7,753 nt of DNA from JAUXLW01 sp964195005 (GTDB lineage: Bacteria; Actinomycetota; Acidimicrobiia; Spongiisociales; SHLN01): contig CAXMOO010000204.1 of the NCBI GenBank assembly GCA_964195005.1, positions 1 through 7,753 of the forward strand. Reading direction: 5' to 3'. Below the pieces are notes generated by a model. It ran no database searches, was not told the DNA's origin, and was given only the letters and a program-made list of their open reading frames with translations. This document shows positions 1-6,107 of this stretch, piece after piece. The position numbers and the translations under genes are program-made. The stretch's first letter is position 1. The number at the start of each line of letters is the position of its first letter.

Positions 1-779
1 CCAAGATCGACGTGTGCACCGTGCCGCTCGGGGGGCCCAATCCCCCGGAGCCCGGTACGGGCATAGATGTCGAGGCCGGGACCGTCACCATCACCGGCGG
101 AACCATCAACGCTTCTGAGTACTCCGTGAGCGGCAACAGCCTGGGAACGGTTACCCAAACCAATCTGGGCGCGCCGGTGCGCGGTGCCGTCACGTGCACC
201 AACACCGTTTTCGGGTTCGCCCTTTTCCCGACCGAGTGCCCCGGTCAGCCCTATCTGTACCGGGTCAATGCCGGAGGGAGCACCATCGAGCCGGGCGACG
301 GCACCGCTCACTGGACCGCCGACCTCAGCATCCCCCCCTCACCATTCGTAAACTTCGATCTCGTGGTACCAGGAAATGTCGATGCCCACTCGATCGCCGT
401 CTTCGATGCCACGATTCCTCTCGCTACCCCCGTTGAGATCTTCGCCACCGAGCGCTGGGATGGCGCCGAACTGCCAGAGATGCGCTGGAATTTCCCGGCG
501 CCGTACAACTTCAACACCGAGGTCCGGCTCTATTTCTCGAGCGGGTTCGACGGAGCCAGTCTTCCCGGCGATCGGATATTTGACGTGCTGATCGACGGTG
601 TGCTCGTCCTCGACGACTATGACATCGTCGCCGACGTCGGCCATGGCGTAGCAACCATGAAGAGCTTCCTGGTAACCACCGACCTCGACGGGATCGACAT
701 CGAATTCCGGCATACCGAAGCAAGCGCGAATAACCCGCAGATAAATGGGCTCGAAATCCTCCTCGCGGTCGCCCGCTAA
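1..779 (+). CDS. Malectin-like carbohydrate-binding domain protein, C-terminal part (5' end outside window)
   Basis: The reading frame is open from the window's left edge to a TAA at 777-779, so this is the C-terminal part of a longer protein. A GTG at 12 is in frame but is probably internal, because no signal peptide follows it. Numbering from that GTG, residues about 82-253 look like one complete malectin domain: an opening NAGG (86-89), W101 and D104, IFATERW (143-149), a strand with VRLYF (171-175), GDRIFDVLIDG (186-196), DYDI (202-205) and a closing NPQINGLEIL (241-250). The family folds as a beta-sandwich that binds glucose-type sugars, and bacterial members usually sit at the end of large secreted or cell-surface proteins. 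Residues 1-80 are rich in Gly, Thr and Val and match nothing I recognise. There is no C-terminal anchor or sorting signal. The next gene starts 5 nt downstream. The domain call is good; ligand and overall function are unknown. Confidence 0.7.
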   Translation, partial: KIDVCTVPLGGPNPPEPGTGIDVEAGTVTITGGTINASEYSVSGNSLGTVTQTNLGAPVRGAVTCTNTVFGFALFPTECPGQPYLYRVNAGGSTIEPGDGTAHWTADLSIPPSPFVNFDLVVPGNVDAHSIAVFDATIPLATPVEIFATERWDGAELPEMRWNFPAPYNFNTEVRLYFSSGFDGASLPGDRIFDVLIDGVLVLDDYDIVADVGHGVATMKSFLVTTDLDGIDIEFRHTEASANNPQINGLEILLAVAR

Positions 780-784
780 CCGTT

Positions 785-2068
785 GTGACCAACGACCCGA
801 CCCTCGACCCTCAGAGGCGCAGCTGGGTGGAGATTCCCGAAGGCTCCGACTTCCCAATCCAAAACCTGCCCTTCGGGATATTTCAACGCCCGGGCGAGAC
901 TCCACGGATGGGTGTGGCCATCGGGGATGAAGTGCTCGATATCGCCGCTCTGGCCGGGGCCGGGCTCCTCGACGAGCTCAACCTTCCACTCGGAGTGTAT
1001 TTCGCCGACTCCTTGAACCCATTGCTGGAGTTCGATCGCACCATTTGGCGGGAACTACGCTCCCGGCTGGCGGAACTGCTCGACGTCAAGGACCGGGAGC
1101 TGGGAACCGCGCACGGGTTGAAGAACCGGGCCCTGGTTGCAGGGCGGGACGTCGAGCTGCTGATACCTGTCAAGCCGGGCGACTATGTGGATTTCTATTC
1201 CTCGCTCCACCACGCCACCAACCTGGGACGAATGTTTCGACCGGACGGGGATCCTCTACTTCCCAACTGGCGCCATATCCCGATCGGCTATCACGGACGC
1301 TCCTCGTCGCTCGTGGTGAGCGGCACTGCCGTCACCCGACCCTTTGGCCAGCGCAAAGGACCCGACGCCCCTCCGACCATGGGCCCAAGCGAAAGGCTCG
1401 ACCTGGAGCTCGAGGTGGGATTCGTGACCGGGTCGGCCAACGCCATGGGAATCCCGGTAGACGTCAATCGGGCAGAGGATCACATCTTCGGCCTACTTCT
1501 CGTAAATGATTGGAGCGCCCGGGACATCCAGGCCTGGGAGTACCAGCCGCTCGGACCGTTCCTCGGCAAGTCGTTCGCCACTTCCCTATCTCCCTGGGTG
1601 GTAACGCTCGACGCTCTTGCCCCCTACCGGGTCCCTGCTCCCGGGCAGGACCCACCGGTACTCGACTACCTCCATGAGGACAACCGACTGGGTCTTGACT
1701 TGAGGCTCGAGATCGCTCTAGCCACCAAAACCATGCCGCGGCCCGATGTTGTCAGCCGGGTGAATTTCGCAGACATGTACTGGACGATGGCCCAACAGCT
1801 CGCCCACGTGGCATCAAACGGCACGCCGGTGCAGGCGGGAGACCTCTACGCATCTGGCACTGTGTCGGGCCCTGAGCCGGAGGCCGCGGGCAGCCTCATC
1901 GAGCTCACCAAGAACGGGGCCAATCCGATCAAACTGGCCAACGGCGAGATCCGGGGATTTCTCGAGGACGGCGACACTGTGGTTCTGCGGGGGTCCTGCG
2001 GCGGTGGCCAGCTCCCCCGGGTCGGCTTCGGCGAGGTTCGAGGAACCGTCCTACCGAGCGGCCAGTAA
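785..2068 (+). CDS. fahA: Fumarylacetoacetase
   Basis: This 427-residue cytoplasmic enzyme would hydrolyse fumarylacetoacetate to fumarate and acetoacetate, the final step of tyrosine/homogentisate degradation. The length is normal for the family. Residues about 14-115 form the N-terminal SH3-like domain (PIQNLPFGIF at 25-34), and the FAH hydrolase domain runs from about 120 to the end. By correspondence with the mammalian enzyme, the metal ligands are D136, E208, E210 and D242, the catalytic His is H143 in the HHATN stretch, and R152, Y169 (YHGR), R246, Q249, K262 and T359 line the active site. No key residue is missing. The start is GTG at 785, without a clear Shine-Dalgarno sequence; it fits because the conserved N-terminal motif begins soon after. 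It lies 5 nt after the malectin-like gene, so co-transcription is possible though functionally odd. Its last 18 bp overlap the convergent aminotransferase gene. Confidence 0.95.
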   Translation: MTNDPTLDPQRRSWVEIPEGSDFPIQNLPFGIFQRPGETPRMGVAIGDEVLDIAALAGAGLLDELNLPLGVYFADSLNPLLEFDRTIWRELRSRLAELLDVKDRELGTAHGLKNRALVAGRDVELLIPVKPGDYVDFYSSLHHATNLGRMFRPDGDPLLPNWRHIPIGYHGRSSSLVVSGTAVTRPFGQRKGPDAPPTMGPSERLDLELEVGFVTGSANAMGIPVDVNRAEDHIFGLLLVNDWSARDIQAWEYQPLGPFLGKSFATSLSPWVVTLDALAPYRVPAPGQDPPVLDYLHEDNRLGLDLRLEIALATKTMPRPDVVSRVNFADMYWTMAQQLAHVASNGTPVQAGDLYASGTVSGPEPEAAGSLIELTKNGANPIKLANGEIRGFLEDGDTVVLRGSCGGGQLPRVGFGEVRGTVLPSGQ

Positions 2069-3139
2069 CTCGTCGACCGCCTCCAGGAAGCGCAGATTCT
2101 CGCTCTCCCTGCCGACGGTTAGGCGAACGGCGCCCTCCTGGAACTCGCGCACTATCACGCCACGGGCTAGAAGCTCGCCGGTCCAGCCGGCGCCGGGAGG
2201 AAAGAGGTAGAGGAAGTTGGTCTGACTGTCGGCATAACGGATCCCACGAGCGTCGAAGCCCTCAGTCAGCAACTTCAAGCCCGCCGCATTGGCCTGCATC
2301 CGCTCAGCGACTTGATCCTGATGTCGCAAGGCTTCGATCGCCGCGGCCTGCGCCAGAGAGCTAACAGTGAATGGAAGCTGGATGCGGCCCAGCTGATCGA
2401 GGGTTTCCGACCTGCCGACCATGTAGCCGAGGCGTAGACCGGCCAAGCCGTAGGCCTTCGAGAACGTATGTGCCACTACGAGGTTGTCGTGCTCCAGAGC
2501 CAACGGCAGGCTTGTGTGGAAGTCGACCGCCTGCACAAACTCGTGATAGGCCTCGTCAATCACCACCAACACATCCTCCGGAACCCGGTCCACAAACTCC
2601 TGGATGGCCGCTCCGGAGACGTGGGTCCCGGTGGGATTGTTGGGGTTGCACAGATACACCAGGGTGGTGTCGGAGCGAATTGAAGCGGCCATTGCATCAA
2701 GATCCATGCGCCAGTCCTCATCCAGCGGCACTTCGATGGCTGCCGAGCGCGCCACCCTGCTCGCAATGCGATACAGGCCGAAACTGGGCCACGGGTAGAC
2801 AGCACTGGTACCAGGACCGCCCACGGCCAGGGCAGAGATCAGCAGCAACTCACTGCTGCCACCGCCGAGCCAGAGCTGGTCCGGAGCCACCGACAGGAAC
2901 TCGGCGAGGGCCCGACGCAACGCGCGGTGCTGGTTGTCGGGATAACGGTTGATCCTGGCTGATTCAGAGGCAATGACTGCCCGGACCTCGGGGAAAGGCG
3001 GATAAGGGCATTCGTTCGAGGCCAGCTTTATGACAGATTCGAGGCCGAAGTCCTCCATGACTTCTTCGATCGGCCTGCCCGGTCGGTAAATCGGAATATC
3101 GCTGAGGTCGGGGCGGAACCGTGGCACGGTTCTGAGCAT
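2051..3139 (-). CDS. hisC: HisC/Pat-family pyridoxal-phosphate aminotransferase (histidinol-phosphate or aromatic amino acid aminotransferase)
   Basis: This is a 362-residue fold-type I (class I/II) PLP aminotransferase of typical length. Visible motifs are the N-terminal LASNE (39-43), RYPDN (65-69), a GGGSSE cofactor-phosphate loop (92-97; HisC usually has GNGS), NPNNPTG (165-171), DEAY (195-198), FSKAYGLAGLRLGY with the Schiff-base lysine K228 and phosphate-binding R236, and a C-terminal substrate-carboxylate arginine, probably R339 in VRLTVG. HisC converts imidazole-acetol phosphate and glutamate to histidinol phosphate in histidine synthesis. Close relatives (Pat) transaminate phenylalanine and tyrosine, and the LPFTVSSLAQAAAIEAL stretch (255-271) reads like Pat as I remember it. 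No his genes are nearby, but fumarylacetoacetase is, so an aromatic role is plausible. The frame stays open upstream to 4336, but homology begins at the ATG at 3137-3139, preceded by GGGAG at unusually short spacing. Family certain; substrate uncertain. Confidence 0.9.
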   Translation of the reverse strand: MLRTVPRFRPDLSDIPIYRPGRPIEEVMEDFGLESVIKLASNECPYPPFPEVRAVIASESARINRYPDNQHRALRRALAEFLSVAPDQLWLGGGSSELLLISALAVGGPGTSAVYPWPSFGLYRIASRVARSAAIEVPLDEDWRMDLDAMAASIRSDTTLVYLCNPNNPTGTHVSGAAIQEFVDRVPEDVLVVIDEAYHEFVQAVDFHTSLPLALEHDNLVVAHTFSKAYGLAGLRLGYMVGRSETLDQLGRIQLPFTVSSLAQAAAIEALRHQDQVAERMQANAAGLKLLTEGFDARGIRYADSQTNFLYLFPPGAGWTGELLARGVIVREFQEGAVRLTVGRESENLRFLEAVDELLAAR

Positions 3140-3168
3140 ACTCCCGCCCGTGATCTGGCCATCGCGGG

Positions 3169-3174
3169 TAGTTT
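3169..3174 (+). promoter_or_regulatory. Candidate -10 element for a leaderless transcript of the FAD oxidoreductase
   Basis: TAGTTT fits the TANNNT consensus and ends 7 nt before the ATG at 3182. That spacing puts the transcription start at or next to the start codon. No ribosome-binding site is present and the gap to the divergent gene is only 42 bp, so a leaderless mRNA is the simplest reading. No -35 box is evident at normal spacing. Inference from sequence only. Confidence 0.3.
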
Positions 3175-3181
3175 CCCAGCC

Positions 3182-4366
3182 ATGATTCGCACCACCAGCG
3201 ACCTCCCCGACCAGGCCGGGTTGGTGATCATCGGCGGCGGCATCGTGGGGGCTGCCTCGGCCTTCTTCGCCGCACGTGCCGGCCTCCACCCCTTGATCCT
3301 GGAAAACCGTTCGGCTCTGGCAACCCTGACTACCCCCGCCAGTACCGGGGCGTTCCGACTGCAGTTCGACAATCAGGCGGAGCTGGAGATGATCAGAGAG
3401 TCGGTCGACATATTTCTGAACTTCGCCGAATTCACCGACCAGAAGGAGTACCGCGCCGGGATCATCCAGCAGGGATATCTGTGGGTGACGACCCGTGAGG
3501 CCCGGGCGGAGTACCAGCGGGAGCTGGTTGCCCGCCAGCACAGCTGGGGCCAGACCGACATCGAGCTGCTCGATGGCGACGAGGTGCGTAGTCGCTTCCC
3601 CTACGTCAGCCCGGCCGTCATCCAGGGTCGCTTCAGGGCCGGGGACGGATTCCTCGACCCCAAGTCTGTTGCGCTCGGCTTCGCCCATGGTGCCGACTGT
3701 CCGGTGGTCATTAACACCAGAGCCGACAAGATCCTGGTCGCCAACGATCGAGTCATCGGTGTGGAGACCACACGCGGCGTGATCAACACAGATCTGGTCC
3801 TGATAGCCGCCGGACCTTTCTCGGGGCTGATGGCCCGGACTGCAGGAATCCAACTTCCCCTCGACGCGGTCAACCGCAGCAAGGTGGTGATGCCCCGGGT
3901 GCCCGAGGTGCCGACCACCGCCCCGATGACCATCGACGACGACACCGGCACCCATTGGCGCCCCGCTCTCGAGGGTGCCTACCTGCTGTTCACCGATCCC
4001 GCCGTGCCGCCAAGTGAGCCGAGCTGGAGCCCCGAACCCGACCACGACTATGCGCTGCGCATTCTGGACCCTGACAGCCCTCAGGCTGCTGCGCGGATCA
4101 GCCCGTTTTGGAGCGACGTGTGGCGACGGAGTGATGCCCTGTGGCTTGTGCAAGCCGGGCAATATAGCGTGACCCCGGACCACCGGCCATTGATTGGCGA
4201 GACCGACGTCAACGGCCTTTTCATCAACAGCGGCTACTCGGGTCATGGGATCATGGCCGGCCCGGCAGGAAGTCGCCACTTGATCGACACCATTGTCCAC
4301 CCCGGACGGGCAAATCCCTTTGCCCTCGATCGCCACTTCGAGGCCACCACCCCCGGCTTTCTCTAG
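3182..4366 (+). CDS. FAD-dependent oxidoreductase, DAO family (sarcosine oxidase beta / amino-acid oxidase-like)
   Basis: This 394-residue flavoenzyme of the D-amino-acid oxidase superfamily has the usual length for sarcosine oxidase beta, glycine oxidase or dimethylglycine oxidase-like proteins. The FAD-binding Rossmann motif is VIIGGGIVGAASA (15-27; GxGxxG at G18, G20, G23), with the ribose-binding acid E41 at the end of the second strand. STGAFRLQF (54-62) corresponds to the family's conserved flavin-contacting segment. VLIAAGPFS (206-214) is the second dinucleotide-binding strand, and TPDHRPLIGE (331-340) with NSGYSGHGIMAGPAG (349-363) forms the C-terminal FAD-binding part. It probably oxidises a secondary amine or amino acid to an imine, passing electrons to oxygen or a carrier; the substrate cannot be read from sequence. 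There is no signal peptide or membrane segment. The ATG at 3182 has no Shine-Dalgarno sequence but has TAGTTT just upstream, suggesting a leaderless mRNA. It is divergent from the aminotransferase, which starts 42 bp away. Confidence 0.88.
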   Translation: MIRTTSDLPDQAGLVIIGGGIVGAASAFFAARAGLHPLILENRSALATLTTPASTGAFRLQFDNQAELEMIRESVDIFLNFAEFTDQKEYRAGIIQQGYLWVTTREARAEYQRELVARQHSWGQTDIELLDGDEVRSRFPYVSPAVIQGRFRAGDGFLDPKSVALGFAHGADCPVVINTRADKILVANDRVIGVETTRGVINTDLVLIAAGPFSGLMARTAGIQLPLDAVNRSKVVMPRVPEVPTTAPMTIDDDTGTHWRPALEGAYLLFTDPAVPPSEPSWSPEPDHDYALRILDPDSPQAAARISPFWSDVWRRSDALWLVQAGQYSVTPDHRPLIGETDVNGLFINSGYSGHGIMAGPAGSRHLIDTIVHPGRANPFALDRHFEATTPGFL

Positions 4367-4377
4367 AACTCCAGGCG

Positions 4378-4398
4378 TGGTTAATGGTCAATAAACCA
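4378..4398. promoter_or_regulatory. Imperfect 21-bp palindrome just upstream of the hybrid kinase start
   Basis: The arms TGGTT (4378-4382) and AACCA (4394-4398) are perfect inverted complements, and 8 of the 10 symmetric pairs across the 21 bp match. It fills most of the 34-bp gap between the FAD oxidoreductase and the kinase and ends two bases before the kinase GTG. It could be an operator for a dimeric regulator of the kinase gene. It is not followed by a T-tract, so it does not look like an intrinsic terminator. No particular regulator can be assigned. Confidence 0.3.
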
Positions 4399-4400
4399 GG

Positions 4401-6107
4401 GTGTCGTTCCGATATCAGCGGGTAACCCATTCCCCGGGGGAGGCTCGCATCGCCATCCCACAAAGAGAGCCCGACCGCGAAGTCAGGTTGACCGAGAGCA
4501 ACCTGGCATTGCGACGCGAACTGGAAACGTTCAAGGAGCAAGCCGACCGCGCTGAGAAGGACTTCAATCAGCGACTCGAAAGCGCATTGGCAGCCGAGGA
4601 TGCAGCTGAGGCGGCTCTTGCGCACAAAGCCGAGGTGCTGGCCCATATGAGCCATGAGCTGCGAACTCCCATGAATGGCATCCTCGGCATGACCCAGCTT
4701 GTTCTTCAGACCGACCTGTCGCAGAGCCAGCGCGAGTACATCGAGGTCGTGCAATCATCGGCCAACGCCTTGCTCACGCTCATCAACGACATCCTCGATT
4801 TGTCAAAGTTGGATGCCGGCCGCCTCAGCCTGGAAGCCATCCCATTCACGCTGGCGGACACCGTCAACAACACAGCCAAGAACCTGTCCCCTCTGGCCGA
4901 CGAGCGAAACTCTCGCATTGAGATAGCGATCGCTGCTGAGGTACCCGATGTTGTCATCGGCGATCCAGGCCGGCTCCGTCAGTTGCTTCTGAATCTCATG
5001 GGCAACGCCATCAAGTTCACAGAGGACGGGAGCATCACCGTCTCGATTGCCGCAGTCACCTCGAGCCCGGATGACATCCTCCTCGAGTTCTCGATCAGTG
5101 ACACCGGCATCGGAATCCCCCCGGACCAGATCGATACCATCTTCGAGCCCTACCTGCAGGCCTCCTCATCGATCAGTCGCGAACACGGTGGCACCGGACT
5201 CGGCCTGGCCATCTGCCACGACCTCGTCGACCTCATGCAAGGGGAGATCTGGGTCGAAAGCGTTCTGGGGGAAGGCTCGACCTTCCACTTCACATCCCAC
5301 TTCGAAGTGCCCGCCGACGACGGCCATCGTTCCATGGCCTCTGTGGGCGACCTGGCCAATCTGATCGTCTACATCCTCGCCGACGAGGCTCCAGCACAAG
5401 CATTGGCACACCAGATGCAGAGTTCGAACAGCCGGTCGTCGCTATTCCAGAGCCGCGCCCGGCTCGAGCAGGCGGTGGGCGAGCAGAAGCCTCATGTCGT
5501 AATAGTCGATTTGGACCAGCACAACTTCTCGGCCGTGAGCACGCTCGACCGCACAATCCACACCATGGTGGTGACATCCTCTGGTCAGCGAGGCGATGCC
5601 GCTCGATGCCGCGAGTTGGATATCGCTGCCTATCTGACGAGACCGCTGGGCCCACTCGATCTGCGTGATGCAGTTCGAGGGATCATGAGCGGAACCGAAG
5701 AGCTAATCACCCGTCACTGGCTCCGCGAGCATCGGCCCCGCCTGCGGATCCTCGTCGCCGACGACAGTTCGTCCAATCGGCTTGTCATCAGCCAGATGCT
5801 CGAGTTGCAAGAGCATGAGCTCGTGCTCGTCGAGAACGGAGTCGAGGCCGTCGCGGCATACAAACCCGACCGGTTCGACATCATCCTGCTGGATATGGAG
5901 ATGCCGGGAATGTCAGGAGTTGAAGCGGCGAAAGCGATCCGCCAGATGGGAGCAACCCTCCCCATCCTGGCTCTTTCGGGCCATTCATCTCCCGAACAGA
6001 TTCAGAAGTGCCGCGACGCGGGCATGAACGAGAACCTAACCAAGCCGTTCGAATTCGATGAACTCGTGGACACGATCGAGCGGCTCGTCAGCGAGACTTT
6101 CGACTGA
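4401..6107 (+). CDS. Soluble hybrid sensor histidine kinase (HisKA-HATPase-degenerate REC-REC)
   Basis: This is a 568-residue hybrid kinase without transmembrane segments or a recognisable sensor domain. In order: a charged helical, probably coiled-coil stretch (about 27-82); the HisKA dimerisation domain with H-box SHELRTP (84-90, phosphoacceptor H85); the HATPase_c domain with N-box N198/N202, G1 box DTGIGIP (234-240), F248 and G2 box GGTGLGL (263-269); a first receiver-like domain (about 317-430); and a canonical second receiver (about 447-565) with D454/D455, phosphoacceptor D498 in LLDMEMPGMSG, S526 and K548. The first receiver keeps a possible D370 and T392, but its conserved lysine is Arg (R414), so it may be a pseudo-receiver. 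No output or Hpt domain is present, so phosphate must go to another protein. The GTG at 4401 is the first start codon after an in-frame stop at 4392-4394 and lacks a normally spaced ribosome site; TTG at 4488 is an alternative. The 3' end overlaps the convergent L,D-transpeptidase gene by 72 bp. Confidence 0.92.
   Translation: MSFRYQRVTHSPGEARIAIPQREPDREVRLTESNLALRRELETFKEQADRAEKDFNQRLESALAAEDAAEAALAHKAEVLAHMSHELRTPMNGILGMTQLVLQTDLSQSQREYIEVVQSSANALLTLINDILDLSKLDAGRLSLEAIPFTLADTVNNTAKNLSPLADERNSRIEIAIAAEVPDVVIGDPGRLRQLLLNLMGNAIKFTEDGSITVSIAAVTSSPDDILLEFSISDTGIGIPPDQIDTIFEPYLQASSSISREHGGTGLGLAICHDLVDLMQGEIWVESVLGEGSTFHFTSHFEVPADDGHRSMASVGDLANLIVYILADEAPAQALAHQMQSSNSRSSLFQSRARLEQAVGEQKPHVVIVDLDQHNFSAVSTLDRTIHTMVVTSSGQRGDAARCRELDIAAYLTRPLGPLDLRDAVRGIMSGTEELITRHWLREHRPRLRILVADDSSSNRLVISQMLELQEHELVLVENGVEAVAAYKPDRFDIILLDMEMPGMSGVEAAKAIRQMGATLPILALSGHSSPEQIQKCRDAGMNENLTKPFEFDELVDTIERLVSETFD

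Noticed and set aside
339..905. 188-codon minus-strand open frame antisense to the malectin and fahA genes
   Set aside because: The composition is Arg/Gly/Glu-rich without motifs, and both plus-strand genes here have clear domain signatures. It is a shadow frame.
1045..1509. 154-codon plus-strand open frame inside fahA
   Set aside because: It lies in another frame of a gene whose catalytic residues are all intact, and its Arg/Gly/Pro-rich sequence shows no family features.
3140..4336. Open minus-strand frame continuing 399 codons upstream of the aminotransferase, antisense to the FAD oxidoreductase
   Set aside because: It has no recognisable domain, whereas the plus strand encodes an intact flavoenzyme. 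Aminotransferase homology starts right at the ATG at 3139. Long open antisense frames are common in GC-rich genes, so this is not a fusion protein.
4384..4425. 13-residue open frame (ATG to TAA) overlapping the kinase start, possible leader peptide
   Set aside because: It has no ribosome-binding site and no regulatory codon run. Such short frames occur by chance.
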